Positions 7,985 through 17,277 of a stretch of DNA of 64,000 bases are shown here, piece after piece. The stretch is from Alteromonas sp. 1_MG-2023. Its GTDB lineage: Bacteria; Pseudomonadota; Gammaproteobacteria; Enterobacterales; Alteromonadaceae. The number at the start of each line of letters is the position of its first letter. Position 1 is the stretch's first letter. The position numbers and the translations under genes were made by a program. The notes under the pieces are model-generated. The model was not told where the DNA came from, ran no database searches, and saw only the letters and a program-made list of their open reading frames with translations. Location: the NCBI RefSeq assembly GCF_030547075.1, contig NZ_JAUOQH010000001.1, positions 62,001 to 126,000 of the forward strand. The letters are read 5' to 3'.

Positions 7985-9511
7985 GTGACTATAAAAAAAT
8001 CTAACGACACCAGCTTTTTCGGCCATCCAGGAGGCCTACAAACGCTGTTTTTCACCGAAATGTGGGAGCGCATGAGTTATTACGGTATGCGTGCCCTTCT
8101 TGTTTTATTTATGACAGCTAGCCTACAAACACAAGGGCTCGGTTTTACAGTAGCAACCGCTGGAGCGATATATGGCTTATACACAGGAGCAGTTTACTTT
8201 TTAGGATTACCCGGTGGCTGGTTATCTGACCGCCTAATTGGTGGTAAAAAGGCAGTATGGTACGGCGGTATTATTATCTTCTTAGGCCATGTGGTACTTG
8301 CCATCGACTTGCAGAACCTATTCTTTGTAGGTCTAATTCTTGTAGCAACCGGTACTGGTCTATTAAAACCCAATATTTCTGCCATGGTTGGACAACAGTA
8401 TAGCGATGAAGATGCTCGAAGAGATAGTGGTTATGCCCTTTATTATATGGGTATTAACATTGGTTCTCTTATCGCTTATTTAGTAACAGGTTACTTGCAA
8501 GAAAACTGGGGATGGGACTATGCATTTGGTGCCGCGGCTATTGGTATGGCTATCGGCCTTATTCAATACTACTTCACCAACTCGTCGCTAGCTGCAGATT
8601 CAACTGATCCAACTAATCCTTACACCGGCAGTGCTAAGAAAACCGCGTGGACAGCAGTTATTGCTACCGTTGCCTTAGCTGTCGTAGTTATCGTTCTTGC
8701 TCACATGGGAACAATTATTATTGACCCTCTGTTGCTTGCTCAGCAAGTGGCGGTATTTTTCACCGCGGTATTTTTCTTATACTTTGGCTTTATCTACTTT
8801 AAAGGTGCGCTTAGCGATAATGAAAAAAGACGTATGTGGGCACTGTTTCTGGTCTGTATTGCCTCTGCGTGTTTTTGGTCAGGCTTTGAACAAGCCGGCT
8901 CTTCATTGAACTTATTTGCTCAGAACTATACTGATAGAGCTTTGTCCGCTGGGTCTGTGTTTACATCATGGTTTGGACTTTCTACTATCCCAACCGTATG
9001 GTTCCAGCTTTCAAATTCCTTGTTTATTATTATTCTTTCGCCTTTCTTCGCCGCCCTTTGGATTAATCTTGCCAAGCGCATGATTGACCCTTCGTATACG
9101 CTAAAATGTGCGATTGGCCTAGTCATTATGGCGACAGGCTTTTTGGTTATGTTTATGGCCTCTCAGTACGCTGCACAAGGTTTAAAAGTAGCCCCTATGT
9201 GGTTGGTAACTACCTACTTCTTACATACTGTCGGTGAGCTATGTTTAAGCCCTGTTGCGTTAAGTGCCGTAAGTAAACTATCTCCTAAGCGTTTTGCGGG
9301 ACAAATGATGGGGGTTTTCGTTTTAACCTACTCTATCGGAAATATTATTGCCGGATTGTTATCTGGCAACTTTGACCCTGAGAATGTGTCTGAAATGCCT
9401 AACCTTTACCTTCAAATAGCATTGTTCAGTATTGCTATCGGTATTGTAATTGCACTGCTAAGCCTCAAATCACGTTTTTGGGAAAAAGCAGGCGTTGAAT
9501 CGAAGGCCTAA
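7985..9511 (+). CDS. POT/PTR family proton-coupled oligopeptide transporter
   Basis: A 508-residue major facilitator protein with about 14 hydrophobic segments. The family proton-coupling motif appears as FFTEMWERMSYYGMRALL near residue 25 (the ExxER glutamates and Arg), followed by GGWLSDRLIGGKKAVWYG between helices 2 and 3. FWSGFEQAGSSLN near residue 305 is a further POT signature. It imports di- and tripeptides across the inner membrane with protons. The start is GTG at 7985; an ATG eight bases upstream stops after three codons. It is transcribed alone, with its own promoter and a terminator at 9609. Confidence 0.92.
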   Translation: MTIKKSNDTSFFGHPGGLQTLFFTEMWERMSYYGMRALLVLFMTASLQTQGLGFTVATAGAIYGLYTGAVYFLGLPGGWLSDRLIGGKKAVWYGGIIIFLGHVVLAIDLQNLFFVGLILVATGTGLLKPNISAMVGQQYSDEDARRDSGYALYYMGINIGSLIAYLVTGYLQENWGWDYAFGAAAIGMAIGLIQYYFTNSSLAADSTDPTNPYTGSAKKTAWTAVIATVALAVVVIVLAHMGTIIIDPLLLAQQVAVFFTAVFFLYFGFIYFKGALSDNEKRRMWALFLVCIASACFWSGFEQAGSSLNLFAQNYTDRALSAGSVFTSWFGLSTIPTVWFQLSNSLFIIILSPFFAALWINLAKRMIDPSYTLKCAIGLVIMATGFLVMFMASQYAAQGLKVAPMWLVTTYFLHTVGELCLSPVALSAVSKLSPKRFAGQMMGVFVLTYSIGNIIAGLLSGNFDPENVSEMPNLYLQIALFSIAIGIVIALLSLKSRFWEKAGVESKA

Positions 9512-9608
9512 CTTAATTAATGAGAATATTAAAAAGGTGAGTAAATTCTGCTGAAAAGGACTCATTAGACCAATTACGGTTTTAACCTTTCTTGCAATCA
9601 CCTACAAT

Positions 9609-9643
9609 AACCGCCGTTACACAATATGTGTCGGCGGTTTTTA
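9609..9643 (+). terminator. Rho-independent terminator of the POT transporter gene
   Basis: AACCGCCG at 9609-9616 pairs with CGGCGGTT at 9632-9639, with extra pairing inside the loop, followed by a short T-rich run. It lies about 100 bases after the transporter stop and just before the next gene. Confidence 0.75.
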
Positions 9644-9655
9644 TTTGAGTACGCT

Positions 9656-9958
9656 ATGAAATTTTATTTTTCCACCCGAAATATTCCTCAACTGAAAGGT
9701 TTCCCTCTCACCGAACGCGTGAAGCGTTTAGACAGAGCAGCATCGCGGATGACCGTTCCAGAAAAAACACTCATGAACGTGCTCAAGCTACTGGTTTTCA
9801 TACCCGCTTTTGTGCTTATATTACAAACCGCATCGAACTGGACGTCACTATTGTGGGCGGGAGTTGTATTTTTACTTTATCCGCTATTAGTTAAACCCAT
9901 ACAACATTCTATCTGTGCTAAATATTTGGCACAAAACACAGAAAAGGAGCATGCATGA
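9656..9958 (+). CDS. Small inner-membrane protein of unknown function
   Basis: A 100-residue protein with an N-terminal soluble part ([20 protein letters not shown]) and two adjacent hydrophobic segments at about residues 38-56 and 62-80, followed by a short polar tail. An upstream ATG at 9626 would add ten residues but lies inside the terminator hairpin, so 9656 is the better start. The stop overlaps the galE start by 4 nt (ATGA), so it is probably translated with galE. It may belong to a small uncharacterised family of marine gammaproteobacteria (possibly DUF6170, from memory and unverified). No function is assigned. Confidence 0.7.
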   Translation: MKFYFSTRNIPQLKGFPLTERVKRLDRAASRMTVPEKTLMNVLKLLVFIPAFVLILQTASNWTSLLWAGVVFLLYPLLVKPIQHSICAKYLAQNTEKEHA

Positions 9959-10977
9959 AAACCATTTTGGTCACCGGGGGCGCTGGTTATATTGGAAGTC
10001 ACACTGTACTTCAGTTACTTGAACAAGGTTACGGTGTTGTCGTTCTCGACAATCTGGCGAATTCGAGTGCAGAGTCACTAAGACGGGTTGAGGCTATCTC
10101 GGGAACATCAGTCACTTTCGTTCAAGGTGATATTCGCGACACTGCCGTGCTTGATGGTATTTTCAGTGAGCACAGCATTTATGCTGTTATCCATTTCGCG
10201 GGCCTTAAGGCTGTAGGTGAGTCGGTGCAACAGCCCCTGTCTTACTACGAAAATAACGTTTATGGCACGCTTACCTTATGTAAATCGATGCAAAAGCACA
10301 ATGTTAAAAACATCGTATTTAGCTCCTCTGCTACAGTATATGGCGATCCAGTTGCCCTTCCTTTACGTGAAGATATGGCTACTGGACACCCAACCAACCC
10401 TTATGGCATGTCTAAATTAATGGTAGAGCATGTGTTGGCTGATTTGTTTGTGTCAGACAGCGAATGGAACATTGTGCTACTTCGTTACTTTAACCCAGTA
10501 GGCGCCCACGCATCAGGCAGCATTGGTGAAGATCCTAACGGTATTCCAAACAATCTCATGCCTTATATTTCACAAGTCGCTACCGGGAAATTAGCAAAGC
10601 TGAGTGTATTTGGTGACGATTACGACACCCATGATGGCACAGGCGTACGTGATTACATTCACGTAGAAGACTTGGCTAATGGACACTTAAAAGCAATTGA
10701 TAGAATTGCTTTAAATATGGGGCTTGATAAATACAATTTGGGAACCGGCCAAGGTTACTCAGTGCTAGATATGATTAGAGCATTTGAAAAGGCATCGGGT
10801 AAAACAATCCCTTATGCTATAGCACCGCGCCGTGGTGGTGACGTAGCTGCATGTTACGCAGACCCGACTAAGGCAGCCACTGAATTAAACTGGCATGCTG
10901 AGAAAGGCTTAGAAGCTATGTGTGCAGATACATGGAACTGGCAATCACAAAATCCTCAGGGTTACCCCAAAGGTTAG
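9955..10977 (+). CDS. galE: UDP-glucose 4-epimerase
   Basis: A 340-residue extended short-chain dehydrogenase. The NAD-binding GGAGYIG motif is at residues 8-14, the catalytic SSSAT at 123-127, and the YxxxK pair at Tyr150 and Lys154 (NPYGMSK). RYFNPVGAH and [14 protein letters not shown] are further GalE signatures. It interconverts UDP-glucose and UDP-galactose, feeding polysaccharide synthesis or galactose use. It overlaps the preceding small membrane protein gene by four bases. Length matches E. coli GalE (338). Confidence 0.95.
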   Translation: MKTILVTGGAGYIGSHTVLQLLEQGYGVVVLDNLANSSAESLRRVEAISGTSVTFVQGDIRDTAVLDGIFSEHSIYAVIHFAGLKAVGESVQQPLSYYENNVYGTLTLCKSMQKHNVKNIVFSSSATVYGDPVALPLREDMATGHPTNPYGMSKLMVEHVLADLFVSDSEWNIVLLRYFNPVGAHASGSIGEDPNGIPNNLMPYISQVATGKLAKLSVFGDDYDTHDGTGVRDYIHVEDLANGHLKAIDRIALNMGLDKYNLGTGQGYSVLDMIRAFEKASGKTIPYAIAPRRGGDVAACYADPTKAATELNWHAEKGLEAMCADTWNWQSQNPQGYPKG

Positions 10978-11032
10978 TTAGCCAATTGTGTATGTAGTGA
11001 GGTAACTTACAACATTACGCTAAGCAGAATCT

Positions 11033-11073
11033 AAAAAAGCCCCTCAATGAAATTTTCGTTGAGGGGCTTTTTT
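11033..11073. terminator. Bidirectional terminator between galE and mlaA
   Basis: AAAAAAGCCCCTCAA (11033-11047) pairs with TTGAGGGGCTTTTTT (11059-11073). Both strands end in a T run, so the hairpin can serve the convergent galE and ccm-mlaA units. Confidence 0.92.
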
Positions 11074-11172
11074 TAGCGTCTTAGGTATTTAGCTTGGTTA
11101 GCTGCAAGCTAGAGCTAAGCGCTAAATAGCTAAGAACTAATGACCTTGAGACCAGTCCTCTTCAGGGCCTTC

Positions 11173-12030
11173 TTATTCAGGGCCGTCTTCTTCAGGGGCA
11201 TCAGTTGAAGAGTCATCTTCAACGTCCATTTCTTCATACTCGAGCATAGCTTCGAACTCGGCGAAGTCATCTAGCTGTTCTTCTTCTATCGCCTTATCAC
11301 CGCTTTTACCGTCGGTAACTTTAAACGCAAGGTTTTCGAAGTAAGCATTTTTTACAAAAGCATAATCATCTACCGATTGCTCTAGCTGTTGCTCTTGGTC
11401 AATCAGTGAGGCACGCCCCTCTAAGATGGATACAAGGTAGCGAGCAATAGCAAACTGTCCATCAATAATCGCCATCGGATAAACCATACCGTCGACAACC
11501 TCTCCTGAGAAGCTTCGAGGATCACTAGGCCCTAACGCAGGCAACATTAAATAAGGCCCTGTGTTTACACCCCATACGCCCATGGTTTCACCAAACTCTT
11601 CTTCTTTTTTGGTTATACCTATATGGTTAGCAACATCAATAGTGCCTAATAGCCCCACAGTCGAGTTAAGCACAAAGCGGGCTAAGCTATCCATCCCATC
11701 GTCTACTTTACCTTGGAACATATTATTCATGAAGTTTGCAGGCTCTTGCAGGTTTTCTGCAGCATTTAATAAACCAGTACGAGCAAACTGAGGCATTACG
11801 GTTACATAACCAACCGTAATGGGGCGCAGTACATATGCGTCTAATACTTCCCAGTTAAAGTCCCACATCACGCGGTTTACTGGCTCTAAGGGATCCCTTG
11901 GGTCACCCGCATCCTGTACTTGATTATTACTTTGATCAACTTGTTGAGAAGCTTGCTGACTTGCACACCCGCCTAAGAAACTTGCTAACACAAGCGCACT
12001 TACCGAGGCCCACTTTGAAAATTTAATCAC
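11173..12030 (-). CDS. mlaA: MlaA (VacJ) outer-membrane lipoprotein
   Basis: A 285-residue lipoprotein with lipobox LGGC (Cys22). The MlaA core starts at DPLEPVNRVMWDFN near residue 46 and contains LQEPANFMNNMFQG, RFVLNSTVGLLGTIDVA and EFGETMGVWGV. It removes mislocalised phospholipids from the outer leaflet of the outer membrane and passes them to the Mla pathway. The C-terminal 40 residues are unusually acidic. The ATG overlaps the ccmI stop by four bases, so it is the last gene of the ccm operon here, not next to mlaBCDEF. Confidence 0.92.
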   Translation of the reverse strand: MIKFSKWASVSALVLASFLGGCASQQASQQVDQSNNQVQDAGDPRDPLEPVNRVMWDFNWEVLDAYVLRPITVGYVTVMPQFARTGLLNAAENLQEPANFMNNMFQGKVDDGMDSLARFVLNSTVGLLGTIDVANHIGITKKEEEFGETMGVWGVNTGPYLMLPALGPSDPRSFSGEVVDGMVYPMAIIDGQFAIARYLVSILEGRASLIDQEQQLEQSVDDYAFVKNAYFENLAFKVTDGKSGDKAIEEEQLDDFAEFEAMLEYEEMDVEDDSSTDAPEEDGPE

Positions 12031-13331
12031 AACAATTCCTTCTCTATCGTTACGTTGATATCTTTCATATTCTGAGGTGCCACGTCGATAACCTGACTAC
12101 CTTCCCACTCACCGGGTGATACAGTTACATCACCATCGGCAGATACGCGCGCAGTAAGCGTAACTTTGCTCAGTGAGTCTAATGTGTATTGCGGCAACAT
12201 TGCATTATCCGTATCTAATGCAATAGTGACAGGAAAATCTTGTAACGGGATTTTAACCACGGCTGCCGGCATTCTGTTTTCTGAGTTTGCATCTTGCGCA
12301 AATACGATAAGAAAGCCGGATTGAGGTAAAGCTGAACGGGCTTCGTCCGATATATTTACGGTAATATTAAAACCGGTTTTCGCACTAGGGTTGCTATTAG
12401 GAGCTTTCGCAGAGCTTTGCCCTCCAGACAAATCACTGATAGTGCTGCTGTCTTGCACAACCACTTGGCCTTCTAATGCTTGAAGTTCTTGCTCTCGCAT
12501 GGCCAGTCGCTGACCAATATCGTTGCCTGCGGGCAATTTATCTTTTACTTGCCCATAATAACGGGTTAGGTTTTCTAAATCGCCTAACTGCGCAGAAACT
12601 ACCGCCATCATTAGCGCTAAATTATCATTTTCTGGTGTATTCTGTAATAACCTTGATAACACACCTTGTGCGCGATTGAGGTTATTCACATCCCCTGTGG
12701 TCATCAAGGCTTGCGCTAGCGTAATTTGGTGGGAAGTATTCCCAGGCTTTAACGCAACGGCTTTATCAATCGCTTCAATAGCCTGTACTTCTTGACCCAA
12801 ACTTAACATCAACCGGCCCAGATATAGCCAGGCGGTATCATCTTCAGGGGTCTGCCGTAACCGTTGGCGAATAGCTAACGCTAAATTCGCTACATCTTGC
12901 GCCTCTAAATCACTTCCGTTGCCACTGGCTAATTTTGCGCTTAATTCCGGTAACGCCGCAATAGCGTCAGATGCACGCTGTACTTGGCTAAATTGATTTA
13001 CCGAAGCGTATACCACTACACCGGCAACGACGGCGACTAGACCACCAACAAGTAAAGGCATACCTGCTGAGCCAGTACGCGTGGACTCAAAACTACTTTC
13101 ATCAACCAGCGCGACTTTTAATTCATCTACCGCCACACGCATATCGTGCTCGGTGATTAAGCCTTCTCTCACTTCTCTTTCAAGCTCTTGCAGTCGCTGC
13201 TTTACAATTTGCGTATTGCTTAAACTATCAGCTTTAGCGTGATTTTTTCGACGAAGCCAGGGGAATGCCAATAGCATGAGTACTAAGGTAATTAACCCTG
13301 AAACAACAATATAAAACTCGGTCCAACTCAT
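12027..13331 (-). CDS. ccmI: Cytochrome c maturation protein CcmI (TPR)
   Basis: A 434-residue protein. A transmembrane segment lies at about residues 6-24, a cytoplasmic loop with Leu-zipper-like LQELEREVREG follows, and a second transmembrane helix sits near 92-110. TPR-like repeats occupy about 150-270 (AWLYLGRLMLSLGQ, AIDKAVALKPGN). The C-terminal periplasmic domain (about 320-434) includes LIVFAQDAN and the basic/hydrophobic PAAVVKIPLQDFP typical of CycH/CcmI. It presents apocytochrome c to the heme ligation complex CcmFGH. It overlaps ccmH upstream and mlaA downstream by 4 nt each. Confidence 0.9.
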   Translation of the reverse strand: MSWTEFYIVVSGLITLVLMLLAFPWLRRKNHAKADSLSNTQIVKQRLQELEREVREGLITEHDMRVAVDELKVALVDESSFESTRTGSAGMPLLVGGLVAVVAGVVVYASVNQFSQVQRASDAIAALPELSAKLASGNGSDLEAQDVANLALAIRQRLRQTPEDDTAWLYLGRLMLSLGQEVQAIEAIDKAVALKPGNTSHQITLAQALMTTGDVNNLNRAQGVLSRLLQNTPENDNLALMMAVVSAQLGDLENLTRYYGQVKDKLPAGNDIGQRLAMREQELQALEGQVVVQDSSTISDLSGGQSSAKAPNSNPSAKTGFNITVNISDEARSALPQSGFLIVFAQDANSENRMPAAVVKIPLQDFPVTIALDTDNAMLPQYTLDSLSKVTLTARVSADGDVTVSPGEWEGSQVIDVAPQNMKDINVTIEKELL

Positions 13332-13771
13332 TCTTTTTCCTGCTCAAGCAATGCATCTGCCTTAGCCAGTTTGGCTTTGATATCCTGCGGGGCTGCTGAA
13401 GATTTCCGACGCACGACAAATAAAAGTGCGAAAATCACAAACAATACAGGTGCAGCCCATAGCCACATAGTGGCAATCGTTACCGGTGGCTGGTAGTGCA
13501 CAAAGTCGCCGTAACGGGCTTTCATGAAATCAATGACTTCAGTCTCAGACTTACCTTCTTTTAATAATGCGTAAACCTTACGGCGCATATCGTGGGCAAT
13601 CATGGCGTCGCTGTCGGCAATGTTCTGATTCTGACACATAGGGCAGCGTAATTCGGCGGTTAAACTTAAAAATTGAGCACGTTGCGCGGGCGTATCAAAA
13701 GCAAAATTATCTTCAGCGCTAAAAACCGAAAAAGTGATAAATAGGGTCAAAAGGACGAATAAATGCTTCAT
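13328..13771 (-). CDS. ccmH: Cytochrome c maturation protein CcmH (thiol-disulfide)
   Basis: A 147-residue protein with a signal peptide, the CcmH active-site motif LRCPMCQNQ (Cys43 and Cys46), DMRRKVYALLKEGKSETEVIDFM, and a C-terminal transmembrane helix near 100-120. It keeps apocytochrome thiols reduced for heme attachment. It is the short single-domain form, with the TPR domain on the separate ccmI. It overlaps both neighbours by four bases. Confidence 0.94.
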   Translation of the reverse strand: MKHLFVLLTLFITFSVFSAEDNFAFDTPAQRAQFLSLTAELRCPMCQNQNIADSDAMIAHDMRRKVYALLKEGKSETEVIDFMKARYGDFVHYQPPVTIATMWLWAAPVLFVIFALLFVVRRKSSAAPQDIKAKLAKADALLEQEKE

Positions 13772-14409
13772 TCCCCTACTCTCCCTGTATCTTTAATGTC
13801 AGTATCATCAATATCAGTGCCAGTTTCACCGTTCGCCTCAGCCACTAACTGTTGATAAAGCGGACCCACTTTGTTTTGCCAAACACGCTCATTAATATCA
13901 CCAATATGATGCATGCGAATAACACCGTTGGCATCCAATACAAAATGTTCTGGGGCACCGGTAACCCCTAAATCTAAAGACGTATCGCGATACACATCAA
14001 AAATATTAAATGCATAAGGATTACCATAACGCCTGAGCATACTGGTCACTTCTTGTTGCACTCGGGTGAGTGTTTTTGTACCGAAGTCAGGGTCAAGATC
14101 TTGATCAAAATATAAGCCCACAAACTTCACACCTAGCTCATCTTTAAGCTGGGTTAAATACGGCATTTCTACGGCGCAAGTTACACACCATACACCCCAC
14201 ACGTTCACAATCGTTACCTCACCTTTCAGTGAAGCTGGTGTGTAGGTTGTATCTGGTTGCATTAAATCGGGTAAAGTAAATTCAGGCAGCGGTTTACCTT
14301 TTACCTGTGAATCTAGCTCTCGTGGGTCTGAAAACAAACCTTGGAACAGAAAAATCACCAGCATTGAGAACAGAAACAATGGAATGACAACTAAAGGTGC
14401 CTTTTTCAT
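13768..14409 (-). CDS. ccmG: Cytochrome c maturation thioredoxin CcmG/DsbE
   Basis: A 213-residue membrane-anchored periplasmic thioredoxin. An N-terminal transmembrane helix covers about residues 5-25, and the active site is WCVTC (Cys75, Cys78). GAPEHFVLD near residue 155 is a conserved CcmG segment with the cis-Pro region. It passes electrons from CcdA/DsbD to CcmH and apocytochrome c. The active-site dipeptide VT differs from the commoner PT. An acidic tail of about 25 residues extends past the domain. Confidence 0.94.
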   Translation of the reverse strand: MKKAPLVVIPLFLFSMLVIFLFQGLFSDPRELDSQVKGKPLPEFTLPDLMQPDTTYTPASLKGEVTIVNVWGVWCVTCAVEMPYLTQLKDELGVKFVGLYFDQDLDPDFGTKTLTRVQQEVTSMLRRYGNPYAFNIFDVYRDTSLDLGVTGAPEHFVLDANGVIRMHHIGDINERVWQNKVGPLYQQLVAEANGETGTDIDDTDIKDTGRVGE

Positions 14410-16451
14410 TGTGTGACCTCCTGACTGCTGGTATCACTCACATTTTTCGACTCTGCTTCAGAGAGAGCTTCTTTTCCAGTCATTCGATTGATAGCTTTCG
14501 AGACTTTTTTCACCTTGGCCATGCGGTAACGTTTATCACTAATCGAGAAGATACCGCCTATCGCCATGACCACAGCACCTGCCCATAACCACACAACAAA
14601 AGGCTTAATATAAATACGTACTGCCCAGGCTCCGTCATCAAGAGGCTCGCCCATGGCAATAAATAAATCCCGCGATACCGTAGAGTGGATAGCCGCTTCT
14701 GTCATTGGCATACGCTGAACGGTATACATACGCTTTTCCGGCTCTAAATGTACAACAAATTCATCCGCCTTGTTCACATCAAACACACCGACATCGGCGG
14801 TGTAATTTGGCCCTTGAAATGGCTTAACATCGGTAAAAGTAAAAGCATAACCACCAAGCTCTACTGTTTCGCCCACTTCCATTCGCACATCCCGTTCTAA
14901 CTCATAATTAGACACTAAAGTGATACCAATAATACTGATGGCAAAGCCGATATGACCTAACACCATACCCCAGTGACTTGGGGTGAGCTTGCGTAGTTTT
15001 GTGATAGTACCAGCATTACTTGGGTTAGCATTAACCCGCTGAAGCACTTCTAGCACTGTGGTAACCAAAATCCAGAATACGAGGATCATGCCTAGCATTC
15101 CCATGTATTGAGGCGTGTCGTAACTGAAGTTCACTAAAAGCGCCGCACTGATGGCAATACCAGCGGCAACCAACAACTGATTTCTTAGTGCACCTGCGGT
15201 TTGATGTTTCCAGCGAGTTAACGGGCCTAGGCCTAGGAACAACACAAAGGGAACAATCAACAGGGTAAACATTTGGTTAAAGAATGGCGCCCCCACTGAA
15301 ATACTGCCTAAGCCTAATTCTTTGTGAACCAGTGGCAACAATGTACCTAGCAGCACCACTAAGGTCGCGGCACACAAAAATACGTTGTTTCCCATTAATA
15401 ACACTTCTCGGGAAAAGGCTTGGTATCGACCTGGGCTCTTTAACACAGAAGCACGCATGGCGTAAAGTAATAAGCCAAAACCACTTAACACGATAAGAAT
15501 ACCGAGTATAAATAGCCCGCGAGTTGGATCGCTGGCAAAGGAGTGGACGGAAACTATCACCCCTGAGCGAACTAAAAACGTCCCCAACAAACTTAGCGAA
15601 AATGCCGCAATGGCCAGCAATACTGTCCACGACTTGAAGGCTTTTCGTTTCTCCGTGACCGCCAAAGAATGCATCAGTGCAGTGCCCACTAACCAAGGCA
15701 TAAAGGAAGCGTTTTCTACGGGATCCCAGAACCACCAGCCTCCCCAGCCAAGTTCGTAATAAGCCCACCAGCTACCAAGGGCAATACCTACAGTAAGAAA
15801 CGCCCACGCCGCTATAACCCACGGACGAGACCAACGCGCCCATGTAGAATCGAGTTGGCCTGAAATTAGTGCTGAAATAGCAAAAGCGAAAGCCACTGAG
15901 AAGCCTACATATCCCATGTATAACATTGGAGGGTGAATGATCATGCCGAAATCTTGCAGCAACGGATTTAAGTCGCGGCCATCGACAGGGAAAAACGGCA
16001 GCATGCTATTGAAAGGATTTGAGGTAAGCAGCATAAACAAATAAAAACCAATGCCTACCATACCTAAAACTGACAAGACTCTTGCGACCATGCTAAGCGG
16101 TATACCGCGACTAAATATGGCAACTGCTACTGTCCAAATAGACAGCATCAATACCCATAGCAAAAACGAGCCTTCATGGCCGCCCCAGACTGCAGTAATT
16201 TTATAAATAAGCGGAAGTTGGCTATTGGAATGCTGCGCCACATACTCAACACTGAAATCGTCGGTAACAAAGGCGTAGGTTAAGCACAGATAAGCAATTA
16301 GGGTGAACACAAACAACCCAATAGCCAAAGGCTTAGCGGTAGCCATTAGCGTGTCGTGCCCTCGGTGAGCCCCCCAAAGCGGGTAGACTGCTAGCAAAAT
16401 AGATAATACTAAGGCGAGAGTTAACGCGATATTTCCAATCTCAGGTACCAT
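14406..16451 (-). CDS. ccmF: Heme lyase subunit CcmF
   Basis: A 681-residue polytopic membrane protein of the heme-handling family. The tryptophan-rich WWD signature is visible as WWAYYELGWGGWWFWDPVENASF near residues 228-250 (given here only as its key WGGWWFWDPVEN core). WGGHEGSFLLW near 90 and conserved histidines in the transmembrane part also match. It ligates heme from holo-CcmE to apocytochrome c with CcmH and CcmI. Length matches E. coli CcmF (647) with a slightly longer polar tail. It overlaps ccmG by four bases and follows ccmE by two. Confidence 0.95.
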   Translation of the reverse strand: MVPEIGNIALTLALVLSILLAVYPLWGAHRGHDTLMATAKPLAIGLFVFTLIAYLCLTYAFVTDDFSVEYVAQHSNSQLPLIYKITAVWGGHEGSFLLWVLMLSIWTVAVAIFSRGIPLSMVARVLSVLGMVGIGFYLFMLLTSNPFNSMLPFFPVDGRDLNPLLQDFGMIIHPPMLYMGYVGFSVAFAFAISALISGQLDSTWARWSRPWVIAAWAFLTVGIALGSWWAYYELGWGGWWFWDPVENASFMPWLVGTALMHSLAVTEKRKAFKSWTVLLAIAAFSLSLLGTFLVRSGVIVSVHSFASDPTRGLFILGILIVLSGFGLLLYAMRASVLKSPGRYQAFSREVLLMGNNVFLCAATLVVLLGTLLPLVHKELGLGSISVGAPFFNQMFTLLIVPFVLFLGLGPLTRWKHQTAGALRNQLLVAAGIAISAALLVNFSYDTPQYMGMLGMILVFWILVTTVLEVLQRVNANPSNAGTITKLRKLTPSHWGMVLGHIGFAISIIGITLVSNYELERDVRMEVGETVELGGYAFTFTDVKPFQGPNYTADVGVFDVNKADEFVVHLEPEKRMYTVQRMPMTEAAIHSTVSRDLFIAMGEPLDDGAWAVRIYIKPFVVWLWAGAVVMAIGGIFSISDKRYRMAKVKKVSKAINRMTGKEALSEAESKNVSDTSSQEVTQ

Positions 16452-16453
16452 AA

Positions 16454-17026
16454 CTACTGGGCTCCTGGTTTAAACTTTGACTCTGGCTCTAATTCTGGCT
16501 TGGATTTAGAATTTGATTCTAATTTTGGTGTCGCGTCATATTGATAAGAAGATGACGCATCGGTAATAGGCATATTGGCAGGCTTTTCATGCTTAATACC
16601 CTTCATTTTTTCTGCCAACTCAGGTGGCATGTATTCTTCATCATGCTTAGCGAGTACTTCTTGCGCGGTAATTTCTGTTGCCGAAGTAAGCACACCGGTA
16701 GCTACAATCCCTTGGCCTTCACGAAACAAGTCAGGCAGTATGCCAGTGTAGGTCACAGTAACAATGGGGCCCGTATCTATCAAATCAAAGGAAACCGCTA
16801 AACTTTTGCTGTCGCGGCTCACACTACCGGGCACAACCATACCGCCAATACGAAGACGTTGGCCAACATGAGGCATTTGCCCTTGCTTACCTTCAATAAT
16901 TTCACTTGGCGTATAAAATAAATCGATACTGTCGTTCAATGCATAAAGCATTAAGCCAATAGCGCTGGCAATTAACAGCCCAACAATACCCACTACCGCC
17001 AAACGCTGCTTTCTTCTAGGGTTCAT
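16454..17026 (-). CDS. ccmE: Heme chaperone CcmE
   Basis: A 190-residue protein with an N-terminal transmembrane anchor (about 9-29) and the OB-fold heme chaperone domain. The covalent heme-binding histidine lies in LAKHDEEY (His128) with the conserved Tyr132. The C-terminal tail beyond residue 150 is polar, rich in Lys, Glu, Pro and Ser, longer than in E. coli (159 residues) and probably disordered. It carries heme from CcmABCD to CcmF. Confidence 0.95.
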   Translation of the reverse strand: MNPRRKQRLAVVGIVGLLIASAIGLMLYALNDSIDLFYTPSEIIEGKQGQMPHVGQRLRIGGMVVPGSVSRDSKSLAVSFDLIDTGPIVTVTYTGILPDLFREGQGIVATGVLTSATEITAQEVLAKHDEEYMPPELAEKMKGIKHEKPANMPITDASSSYQYDATPKLESNSKSKPELEPESKFKPGAQ

Positions 17027-17061
17027 GCAACTATCTCACTTTAAAAACTACTGACTACAAC

Positions 17062-17277
17062 TTACTGTGCTGATGAAGCGTGTGATTTTTCTCTCGCTTC
17101 TTTAATTCGCACCTGACGCTGTTGTTCTTTTAGAACCGATTTCAGTAACCCTTTATGTTGGCGAAAACTTAATACCACTAGCAGTATCATTACGCCAAAG
17201 GTTACACCAAAAGATAACCAAACATAGAAGGCATAGCCTCCCATCTCTAAAAATGCTGAGAAAGAATCAAACTGCAT
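17062..17277 (-). CDS. ccmD: CcmD heme exporter subunit
   Basis: A 71-residue protein with one transmembrane helix (about 15-38) bearing the family pattern FYVWLSFGVT, followed by a basic cytoplasmic tail. CcmD stabilises the CcmABC complex and helps release holo-CcmE. Its ATG overlaps the ccmC stop (TAATG). Confidence 0.9.
   Translation of the reverse strand: MQFDSFSAFLEMGGYAFYVWLSFGVTFGVMILLVVLSFRQHKGLLKSVLKEQQRQVRIKEAREKSHASSAQ

Noticed and set aside
9626..9655. ATG ten codons upstream of the small membrane protein
   Set aside because: Lies inside the terminator hairpin of the preceding gene.
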